NCBI RefSeq assembly: GCF_000760935.2
Contig: NZ_CP049744.1
Span: 434,001 to 498,000, forward strand
Direction of reading: 5' to 3'
Source of the DNA: Rhodococcoides fascians A25f
GTDB taxonomy: Bacteria; Actinomycetota; Actinomycetes; Mycobacteriales; Mycobacteriaceae
Length of the DNA: 64,000 nt
Part shown: piece after piece, positions 57,384-64,000 of the stretch
Layout: every line of letters starts with the position of its first letter
How positions within the stretch are numbered: the first letter of the stretch is position 1
The notes under the pieces: model-generated
Seen by the model: only the letters and a program-made list of their open reading frames with translations
Told to the model about the DNA's origin: nothing
Databases searched by the model: none
Translations under genes and position numbers: made by a program

Positions 57384-58220
57384 CTAGCTGCTGCGCGACA
57401 TCCGGTGGCGCAGTAGCAGATACACCGCGCGACGCATGAACGACGTCATCAGAGCCTTGGCGTTTCCGATGCGTACGTCGCCGTTGGACAGCAACGTCGG
57501 ATCGCTTGCTTGCAGCGAGCGATGGAAGTCCGCCGCCTGACGGGCCTGCTGGGTGGCAAGCTCGACGCTCCATTGTCCCGAGTTGATGCGGAACGACGCC
57601 AGTGGCTGTGGGATGGCGACGATGTCGCCGCGCAGGGCGACCGCGATGAAGGTGGCCTGGTCGATCAGATAGGGGTGGCTGTTGTCCCACAGTCCGATGT
57701 CGCGTAGCTCCGACAGCTTCATCATCACGCCGCCGGGCTCACCGAAGATGTTGGCACCGGCTCGAACTGCAGTTCTTGCCGCTACTCGCCCCGACACCCT
57801 TCCCTGCAGTCCGCCGAGCCCGCGGGCGGCGATGACCGTCTTGCCGTAGGCGTCGATGAGGGTGCGCTGCGAGGCGACCAGAACGGCGGCCGGGTTGTCG
57901 TCGAATGCCTGCACCTGGATGGCCAGCGCGGTGGGCGCGATGGTGTCGTCGCCGCACACCAGTTTGATCAGATCGCCCGTGGCTTCCTCGGTGACGCGGT
58001 TCCAGTTGGCCTGTGCGCCACCACCGGCCGGGGTCGTCAGAACACGGATGCGGGGGTCGTCGAACTTCTCCGCGACGGCGAGGGTGTCGTCGGTCGACGA
58101 GTGGTCGGCGATGACGAGCTCGAAGTCGGTGAACGTCTGGGCGAGAATCGAATCGATGGTCTCGGCCAGGTATTCGGCGTTGTTGTACGCCGGGACGACG
58201 ACGGAAACACGGGGGGTCAT
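57384..58220 (-). CDS. Family 2 glycosyltransferase
   Basis: 278 residues from ATG 58220. The GT-A fold opens with VSVVVPAYNNAEYLAETIDSIL. VIADHSSTDDT and a DD pair in LVCGDDTIAPT look like the nucleotide-sugar and metal sites. There is no membrane helix, so it is probably cytosolic or peripheral, acting on a lipid-linked or other acceptor. Its start overlaps the stop of the GtrA gene (ATGA), and it is the last gene of a five-gene minus-strand series. Sugar and acceptor cannot be told from sequence. Confidence 0.9.
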   Translation of the reverse strand: MTPRVSVVVPAYNNAEYLAETIDSILAQTFTDFELVIADHSSTDDTLAVAEKFDDPRIRVLTTPAGGGAQANWNRVTEEATGDLIKLVCGDDTIAPTALAIQVQAFDDNPAAVLVASQRTLIDAYGKTVIAARGLGGLQGRVSGRVAARTAVRAGANIFGEPGGVMMKLSELRDIGLWDNSHPYLIDQATFIAVALRGDIVAIPQPLASFRINSGQWSVELATQQARQAADFHRSLQASDPTLLSNGDVRIGNAKALMTSFMRRAVYLLLRHRMSRSS

Positions 58221-58684
58221 GGTGTGGGGGCCTGGCTCTTTCTGCGAAACGAGAAGTCGCGGTAGCCGAAGAAGCTGACGACTGCCATCACTGCTGTGAC
58301 GACCAATTGTGAAGGGATGGGCGGAAAGTGGAGCACGGATACGGCGATGGTCATCAACGATATGTTCGCCAGGAACGCGCCGAAGTTGACGACGAAGAAC
58401 CGCAGCAGATCTCGCAGGAAGTGCCCGCGCACGCGGAACACCAGGTAGCGGTACATCGCGAACGCGCACAGCACGTTGCACAGATAGCCGAGGACGATGG
58501 CGGCGTGGTAGCCGTACTGCTCACCGATGAGCAACTGCCACAGGATGAACCACGCGGTGCCCAACCCGGTGTTGACGCCGCCGACGAGCAGGAATGCGAT
58601 CTTCTGATTCTTGACGATGCGCATCAGGGGCCCGGGCGCACCGCTCATGCCGGCCGGGGGAGCGGGAGTCTGCGATTCGGTCAT
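58217..58684 (-). CDS. GtrA-family membrane protein
   Basis: 155 residues with four membrane helices and the GtrA motif pattern (FLLVGGVNTGLGTAWF, LCNVLCAFAMYRYLVF, VVSFFGYRDFSFR). GtrA proteins are thought to help move polyprenyl-phosphate sugars across the membrane. Overlapping ATGA junctions on both sides tie it to the epimerase and the GT2 gene. It fits as the flippase for the lipid-linked sugar made by the DPM1-like enzyme encoded upstream. Confidence 0.92.
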   Translation of the reverse strand: MTESQTPAPPAGMSGAPGPLMRIVKNQKIAFLLVGGVNTGLGTAWFILWQLLIGEQYGYHAAIVLGYLCNVLCAFAMYRYLVFRVRGHFLRDLLRFFVVNFGAFLANISLMTIAVSVLHFPPIPSQLVVTAVMAVVSFFGYRDFSFRRKSQAPTP

Positions 58685-59622
58685 CGGCCGACCGCCAATG
58701 CTTGACGCGTCGCGAACAACGTCGACGCGATGCCTGCAGGCAACGTTCGATGGGTGCGACGATCGATTTCCGGCCAGACCGTCGACCGCAGTCGCAGATC
58801 GCGGCCTTGGAAGGCGGCGAGGGGAGATGCCGCGAGCACCACGTTCGGCCGTCGGCGAAAGACTGTCCGGCACGCTCCGAGGATCGAACCGATCGTGACG
58901 GCCTCACCGGAGGCGAAGATCTTGACCGTCGGCGGAAGGTGTTGCCCGGCAGACATCTCGAGGGTGTCGGCCACCATCTCGGCCGCGTCGGACACGTAGA
59001 GATAGTCGCGCAGCGTATCCATTGGCACAAAGATCGATACGGGCGAGGCCATCAGGTATCCGCGGCACAGGTGTGAGATCAGGCCTTGCGGTTTCGCGAG
59101 ATTCTGACCCGGGCCGTAGAGGTTCGCAAAGCGGCCGATCACCACATTGATGCCGGTGCGTTCACCGAACTCGGTCGCGATGGCTTCGGACTGCAGCTTC
59201 GCGAAGCCGTAGTCGCCCAACGGAACCGGCTGCGTTCCTTCATGATGCGGCGCTCCGAGTGCGCCCGCGTACACGCCGCCTGCGGACGAGGCGAGGAAGA
59301 CCGTTCCGGTGTCGGCGCGTTCGGCGGCTACTGCTTCGATGCGCGAGAGGACTGTGCGAATCAGCTCGTTCTCCTGAGCGAATTGCGCTGCGCTGGTGCC
59401 GTTCACACCCGCACCCGCGGCCCAGATCACGTTCCATGCACCGTCGTCGAACGAGTCGAAAAATTCCGAACAGCGTTGCAGCAGAGCTTCTTCGGCCAAT
59501 GCCTTGTTCGTCCAAGGGATCGTGCTGGTGTGCACGCGATGCCCGCGGCGTTGCACCTCCCGGGTCGCTGCTGCGCCGAGTAGGCCGCCGCTGCCGACGA
59601 TCCAGGTGTGCGTCGCGGTCAC
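58681..59622 (-). CDS. NAD-dependent epimerase/dehydratase (extended SDR)
   Basis: 313 residues. VGSGGLLGAAATREV is the nucleotide-binding loop, slightly off the usual GGxGFIG form. LASSAGGVYAG supplies the Ser/Thr position and YGFAKLQSE the Tyr-x3-Lys. RFANLYGPGQN and DYLYVSDAAEMV are typical of sugar-nucleotide epimerases. Substrate unknown. Overlaps on both sides place it in the lipid-linked sugar operon, where it probably modifies the sugar before or after attachment to the lipid. Confidence 0.9.
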   Translation of the reverse strand: MTATHTWIVGSGGLLGAAATREVQRRGHRVHTSTIPWTNKALAEEALLQRCSEFFDSFDDGAWNVIWAAGAGVNGTSAAQFAQENELIRTVLSRIEAVAAERADTGTVFLASSAGGVYAGALGAPHHEGTQPVPLGDYGFAKLQSEAIATEFGERTGINVVIGRFANLYGPGQNLAKPQGLISHLCRGYLMASPVSIFVPMDTLRDYLYVSDAAEMVADTLEMSAGQHLPPTVKIFASGEAVTIGSILGACRTVFRRRPNVVLAASPLAAFQGRDLRLRSTVWPEIDRRTHRTLPAGIASTLFATRQALAVGR

Positions 59623-60677
59623 GTCGAGGGTGTGTTGTCGGTCGACTGTGAATTCTCGACTGATTCTGCAGGCGCGGTGCGTCCGAGTGGGCCGTTTCCG
59701 GGATCGGTGACGATCAGGTACGGCGGCTTACCCATGGCGGTCTTGACGTTGACGCCGACGTACTCGGCCACTACTCCGAGTGAGAACAGGGTTGCCCCGA
59801 AGCCGAACAGCAGGATCACCATGGTCGATGCCCAGCCTCGCACCTCGGCACCCGAATCGAACACGAAGTACGAGATCAGCACGTAGGCCACGAGAATCAG
59901 GCCGAGCAGCGCGAAGGCGAGGCCGATGAAGCTGACCATTCGCAGTCCCTTGGTGCCGCTCGAGAGCACCATCCGCCAGAAGTGCGAGAGCAGTGTCCGC
60001 AGTCGGTAACCCGATCGACGATCAACTTCCTCCCGCAAAGCGACCGGACTCGTCGAGACGTCGCCTGCGATCCACCCCAGTGCAATGTCGAGGTAGGCCT
60101 CGGAACCGGCATACGCGGCGACGGAACGACCGACTTCACCGAGCACCAGGCGGTAGCTCTGGTAGTCGACGGTGTTGTCCCCGGCCAGAGCCTTGGCAAT
60201 CAGCCACTTCGAACCGCGGGAGGCGGCGTTACGCCACAATCCGTGCGGTGCGACATTGGTGGGCTTGGCGTAGACCACGGTGGACTGCCGGTCGAGGGCG
60301 GTATCGAGCATGCCGCCGATGGCCGCCGGGTCGTGTTGACCGTCCTCGTCCATGGTGACGATCCACTCGCCGCCGCTCGATGCCATACCGGCGAGCGTGG
60401 CTGGGTGTTGGCCGAAGTTGCGACTGAGCCATACGCCGCGAACGAACGTGTGCGCAGCGGTGAGCTGCCTAATGACGGCAGCGGAGTTGTCGGGTCCGTG
60501 ATCGAAGACGAGCAGAACCTCTTCGACGATCATCGGCCGGCCGAGGGGAGTGTGCGCCACCTGGGTCAACGGAATGATCTCGTCCATCAACGCGCTGAGT
60601 GTCCGCTCGCCCTGATAGACCGGAACCACGATGGAAATGCGGTGCGGATCAGCAGTAGCAGCGTCGTCGGACATCAC
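59619..60677 (-). CDS. DPM1/GtrB-like polyprenyl-phosphate glycosyltransferase
   Basis: 352 residues. GTG 60677 or ATG 60674 could start it. The GT-A domain has ISIVVPVYQGERTLSALMDEI, FDHGPDNS and VTMDEDGQHDPAAI with the DxD-type metal site. It is followed by GDNTVDYQSYRLV and two membrane helices near residues 240-305 (FIGLAFALLGLILVAYVLI and a second). This is the layout of GtrB/dolichol-phosphate-mannose-synthase-like enzymes that load a sugar onto polyprenyl phosphate. Coupled by ATGA to the epimerase gene. Confidence 0.92.
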   Translation of the reverse strand: MMSDDAATADPHRISIVVPVYQGERTLSALMDEIIPLTQVAHTPLGRPMIVEEVLLVFDHGPDNSAAVIRQLTAAHTFVRGVWLSRNFGQHPATLAGMASSGGEWIVTMDEDGQHDPAAIGGMLDTALDRQSTVVYAKPTNVAPHGLWRNAASRGSKWLIAKALAGDNTVDYQSYRLVLGEVGRSVAAYAGSEAYLDIALGWIAGDVSTSPVALREEVDRRSGYRLRTLLSHFWRMVLSSGTKGLRMVSFIGLAFALLGLILVAYVLISYFVFDSGAEVRGWASTMVILLFGFGATLFSLGVVAEYVGVNVKTAMGKPPYLIVTDPGNGPLGRTAPAESVENSQSTDNTPST

Positions 60678-60688
60678 GAGGTCTGAGC

Positions 60689-62971
60689 CTATCTGCTGGA
60701 CGTCGTACTGCCGAACTCCGGAGAACTCGAGCTTCTGCGCCGTCGCACATCGAGCACCACCAGGCCGATCAGCACCAGCACTCCGCCTGCCATCGCGGCC
60801 AGTCCGAGGCGTTCACCCGGCGGCCGGAAGGTGATCTCGAGGTCCGCGTTCTCGGTGCCGGGCGGCAGGTCGACGTACAGGAAGATGTCGGCCAAGCCCT
60901 TCGTCTGCAGCTCTTCACCGTTCAGCGTCGCGGTGTACCCGGGCCACGCCAACCGCGAGAAGACGACGCTTCCGCCGTCGGGTGCACTGACGTCGACGTG
61001 CTCGGAGTCGGCGTCGGAGCTGCGGGGTTCGGCTGTGGCGTCCACCGTCGCGACGACGCGTCCGGACGTCGAGGGAATCAGCCCGTCGACACGTTCGAGG
61101 ACGAAGACCTGGCGAGCCGACTCGGGGGTGGGTGCGGTCACCCACTGCCAGCCTGCGGGCGCGGGTTGGGAATCCGCGAACGGATACTGCAGCTTCTGCA
61201 GAACGACGCGGTCGAGTTGCATCAGATCCGCGTAGGTCTTGCCGGTGTACGGCTCGATCTCGAACAGTCGGCCGAAGGCGTCCGTGCAGGTCGATCCTTC
61301 GTGCTCGAAGCACAGCAGATTGGCGAAATCGAGGTAGCCGACGGGGGTGTAGGCGTTGACGTAGTCCAGGCCCATGACCTTGGCGGAGTTGCCGTACACC
61401 TGGGAGTGCCACGGCAGCTGGGGGTCGTCCGGCCCGTCGGCCTGAGTTTCGGTCAGAGCGCGGCTGCCGAGTTGCAACGTCGAGCCCTGCCATTGCGGGA
61501 ATTGCGCCTTGGCTTCGGACTGAGATGCGGGCAGCCACCATTTGTCGAACGGCGGCTCGTAGGTTGCCACCTGGTACATCGCAACCGGCGCGATCGTGAC
61601 GAGGAGCAGCGCTGCCGTCGCCCGGGTGGAGAAGCGGTGGGCCAGCAGCAGCGCGAGTGCGCCGACGAGCAGGATCGCCAGCGCGGCGAGGATGTGGCGG
61701 CCGAAGAACTCCGGTCCCGAGGAGCCGGCGCGCAGCAACAACACCAGTGTCAACAGACCGGCCGCGAGCAGCCGGGGCCGCAGCTTGTCGAGAGTTCCGT
61801 ATCGACTGATCAGGGTGACCACGAGAATCAGCGCGACGATGGCGACGAAGGGAAGGATGCGCGCGGGCCAGCGGATGGGGCCGATGTCGCTCGGCCCGGC
61901 TGTGAAGACCAGCGCGAACGCCAGCAGAATCAGCGGTGCGGCCAGCTCACGCAAGGCCGCGGGCACCCGACGCCACGCGATGAACGCGAGCGCGGGGACG
62001 ACGAACCAGGCGATGTAGGTGACCGGCGACTCGGTGGTCTCGCCCGCCCACGATTCGATGCTCGTCACGGCCGTGGGGATGCTTGCGGTCAGCGATTCCG
62101 ACCACGGTGCCGTCAGGAAGTTGTCGTTGAACGTTCCCTCGTCACCGCTGCGCCAGGTGACCGCCGAGGTCAGTACTCCAGGGAGGAAGGTCACAGCCCC
62201 GCACGCGGCCGCTGCGATACCGACACTGCACACCGTCAGAGCGGGACGCCACAGGCGTTGGAACAGGCGTTCGCCGATCGCGACGGAGCCGATCATCACG
62301 CCGGCCATGACCGCAGCGTGTACGTAACCCACGCTGATGGCCAGGTAGAGGAACACGAACGGCACGATGGGGCCGCTGCGGCCGCGGGCGTATTTCACCG
62401 AGCTCGCCCACGCGTTGGTGATGTACGCGGTGCCGATGAGTGCGGTCACCCACGAGGTGTTCTCGAAGAACAGGGTGAAGCCGACGAACGGTGCACTCGC
62501 GCCCGCGACGGCGGCCCAGTTGGCGCGCGCTCCGTAGGTGAGTGCGACGCGATAGACGCCCCAGGCCAGCAGGATCGAGAAGCCGAGTTTGACCACCGTT
62601 GCGAGCAGTACCAGGTCGTCGATGGACGGCGAGATGTAGTTGATCGCCATCTGCACCGGGTTCCACAGACCGCCCTGGCCCTCGACGGGATAGTTGCCCG
62701 CCATCCACTGATCGAGCACGAGGGACGGAAAGTGGCCGTCGCGCATGATGCGCCCGAGCTGAAGCCAGTTGGGAATGGCTCCGGATTCGGTGTCGTCGAT
62801 GTAGAAGAAGCGCGGGTCGACGCTGAGTATCAGGAGATAGCCCAACACGACGACTGCGGCGATCGCCGCGCCCCATACGAGGCGCTCTCGTTTGCCGTCG
62901 GGCAGAGAGCCGCGCGCGATCTGGGTATCCGTGGTGGGCAAGGTCAACTCCGTGAGTTCGGGCAAAGACAC
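60689..62971 (-). CDS. Large multi-membrane protein, probable GT-C glycosyltransferase
   Basis: 760 residues from GTG 62971. One helix (about 33-50) is followed by an acidic loop with FFYIDDTESGAIPNW, about a dozen helices up to residue 465, then an extracytoplasmic domain (about 466-720) and a final helix (about 728-745). This architecture, with an early acidic loop after helix 1, resembles GT-C enzymes and YfhO-like proteins that use polyprenyl-phosphate sugars outside the membrane. It heads the operon whose next genes make and flip such a donor, so it is a good candidate for the final transferase. No known name. Confidence 0.85.
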   Translation of the reverse strand: MSLPELTELTLPTTDTQIARGSLPDGKRERLVWGAAIAAVVVLGYLLILSVDPRFFYIDDTESGAIPNWLQLGRIMRDGHFPSLVLDQWMAGNYPVEGQGGLWNPVQMAINYISPSIDDLVLLATVVKLGFSILLAWGVYRVALTYGARANWAAVAGASAPFVGFTLFFENTSWVTALIGTAYITNAWASSVKYARGRSGPIVPFVFLYLAISVGYVHAAVMAGVMIGSVAIGERLFQRLWRPALTVCSVGIAAAACGAVTFLPGVLTSAVTWRSGDEGTFNDNFLTAPWSESLTASIPTAVTSIESWAGETTESPVTYIAWFVVPALAFIAWRRVPAALRELAAPLILLAFALVFTAGPSDIGPIRWPARILPFVAIVALILVVTLISRYGTLDKLRPRLLAAGLLTLVLLLRAGSSGPEFFGRHILAALAILLVGALALLLAHRFSTRATAALLLVTIAPVAMYQVATYEPPFDKWWLPASQSEAKAQFPQWQGSTLQLGSRALTETQADGPDDPQLPWHSQVYGNSAKVMGLDYVNAYTPVGYLDFANLLCFEHEGSTCTDAFGRLFEIEPYTGKTYADLMQLDRVVLQKLQYPFADSQPAPAGWQWVTAPTPESARQVFVLERVDGLIPSTSGRVVATVDATAEPRSSDADSEHVDVSAPDGGSVVFSRLAWPGYTATLNGEELQTKGLADIFLYVDLPPGTENADLEITFRPPGERLGLAAMAGGVLVLIGLVVLDVRRRRSSSSPEFGSTTSSR

Positions 62972-63064
62972 CCGACTCTAGCTCTCGAGGTGCCCGGTAA
63001 CCGAAACGTCGAGTCGTGCACGACGCCGATGTCTGCAGCAACGCGGCTATTGCGAGTGATCACT

Positions 63065-63077
63065 CTCTAAGTTAGAG
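63065..63077. promoter_or_regulatory. Palindromic operator candidate
   Basis: CTCTAA-G-TTAGAG is a perfect 13-base palindrome in the 132-base gap between divergent genes, 27 bases before the amidohydrolase start. The position suits a repressor site, for example of TetR or GntR type. No regulator gene is adjacent within the window. Confidence 0.45.
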
Positions 63078-63103
63078 TGTCGGCATCCTATGACGGAGGT
63101 CAC

Positions 63104-64000
63104 ATGAACGCGAACATCCCTTTTGACGTCGTCATCACCGGCGGCACCGTGTACGACGGATCCGGCGGCCCGGGAGTGCGAGCGGATGTGGGCATCGTCG
63201 ACGGTGTCGTGCGGGCCGTGTCGGCCACACCGCTCGAGGCGGGCGCGACGACCGAGGTGGTCGATGCCACCGGCAAGTGGGTCACGCCGGGCTTCGTGGA
63301 CGTACACACCCATTACGACGCCGAGGTGCTCGTCGGGCCGGGTCTCGAGGAGTCCGTCCGGCACGGGGTCACGACGGTTCTGCTGGGGAACTGTTCGTTG
63401 TCGACGCTCTACTCCACCCCGGTCGACATCGCAGACCTGTTCAGTCGGGTCGAGGCGCTGCCGCGCGATCATGTGCTCAAAGCGGTCGATACGCACAAGA
63501 CGTGGAACAGCCCCGACGAGTACATCGCAACGCTCGAGCGGCTGCCTCTCGGCCCCAATATCGCAGCGCTGGTGGGTCATTCGGATCTGCGCGCGCACGT
63601 GATGGGCCTGGACCGCTCGACCGATCGCAGTCAGAAGCCCACCCGTGAGGAATGGCGCGCCATGTCCGACGCGCTCGAGCAGGCACTCGATGCCGGGCTG
63701 CTCGGAATGTCGACCATGACGAACCCGTGGGACAAGTTGGACGGGGATCGGTACCGGTCTCGGTCGTTGCCGTCCTCGTACGCGCGGTGGAGTGAGTTCC
63801 GTGCACTCCACAAGATTCTGCGTCGACGCGGGCGGCTGTTGCAGAGCATCCCGAACCTGAACACCAAGTACGACATGCTGTTCTTCCTCGCCTCGGCCAC
63901 CGGGATCGGCCGCACTCCGCTCAAGATCTCGCTGCTTGCCGCGGCGGACGCCAAGGCGTCGCCCTGGATTCATCGTGTCTTCGGTCCACTCGCTCGGATG
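63104..64000 (+). CDS. N-acyl-D-amino-acid deacylase-like amidohydrolase, 3'-truncated by the window end
   Basis: 299 codons are visible from ATG 63104, four bases after a GGAGG ribosome site, and the frame is still open at the window end. VITGGTVYDGSGGPG and VTPGFVDVHTHYDAEV (metal-binding His-x-His) are typical of the D-aminoacylase/dihydroorotase amidohydrolases. GVTTVLLGNCS contains the cysteine found in D-aminoacylases. VGHSDLRAHVMG and ALDAGLLGMSTM follow the same family. It probably hydrolyses an N-acyl amino acid or similar amide. Transcribed away from the glycan operon. Confidence 0.9.
   Translation, partial: MNANIPFDVVITGGTVYDGSGGPGVRADVGIVDGVVRAVSATPLEAGATTEVVDATGKWVTPGFVDVHTHYDAEVLVGPGLEESVRHGVTTVLLGNCSLSTLYSTPVDIADLFSRVEALPRDHVLKAVDTHKTWNSPDEYIATLERLPLGPNIAALVGHSDLRAHVMGLDRSTDRSQKPTREEWRAMSDALEQALDAGLLGMSTMTNPWDKLDGDRYRSRSLPSSYARWSEFRALHKILRRRGRLLQSIPNLNTKYDMLFFLASATGIGRTPLKISLLAAADAKASPWIHRVFGPLARM

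Noticed and set aside
60998..63070. Plus-strand open frame of 690 codons
   Set aside because: Antisense to the large membrane protein; charged low-complexity sequence without domains.

Overview
The window looks like a high-GC, mycolic-acid-bearing actinobacterium, most likely Rhodococcus or a close relative. The best evidence is the aftA-dprE2-dprE1 arabinan locus, found in Corynebacteriales, together with actinomycete-style ATGA gene overlaps throughout. No database search was possible. All assignments come from reading motifs and domain order, and adenylation-domain codes were aligned by eye.

Region 1 (1-43.5 kb) is the 3' part of a nonribosomal lipopeptide cluster. Three overlapping genes, the first cut by the window edge, encode ten whole modules plus part of another: Asn-like | C-T with no A domain | Pro/pipecolate-like with E || Asp | Asp | Gly | Asp | Gly | unknown with E || Val-like | Pro-like with TE. 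This order, with D-residues at positions 3 and 9, matches the 11-residue amphomycin/friulimicin/laspartomycin scaffold (Asx1-Dab/Dap2-D-Pip3-X4-Asp5-Gly6-Asp7-Gly8-D-X9-Val/Ile10-Pro11), including the calcium-binding Asp-X-Asp-Gly motif. An MbtH protein, a PAS/LuxR-type regulator, an orphan DrrA-like ATPase, a fatty acyl-AMP ligase and a MacB/FtsX-type ABC exporter follow. Together they fit lipid initiation, assembly, regulation and export or self-protection. The Asp-Gly bimodule is present twice as an apparently perfect 5,733-bp direct repeat.

Region 2 (43.5-47.1 kb) is a transition zone: a CGNR zinc-finger regulator, a LysR regulator, a small acidic protein and a frameshifted conserved-looking gene.

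Region 3 (47.1-57.4 kb) is cell-envelope core. It holds aftA, dprE2 and dprE1 (decaprenyl-phosphoryl-arabinose synthesis and first arabinosylation of galactan), a divergent GtrA protein, rmlC-rmlA and rmlB (dTDP-rhamnose). A DinB/MDMPI-like protein and a three-gene cassette around an ESX/WXG100-like helical protein are inserted among them. dprE1 carries Ala at the position of the M. tuberculosis benzothiazinone-target Cys387.

Region 4 (57.4-63 kb) is a tightly coupled minus-strand set: GT2 glycosyltransferase, GtrA protein, NAD-dependent epimerase, DPM1-like polyprenyl-phosphate glycosyltransferase, and a large multi-membrane protein. It probably makes and flips a lipid-linked sugar for a surface glycan. 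The window ends inside an N-acyl-D-amino-acid deacylase-like amidohydrolase gene, downstream of a palindromic operator candidate.
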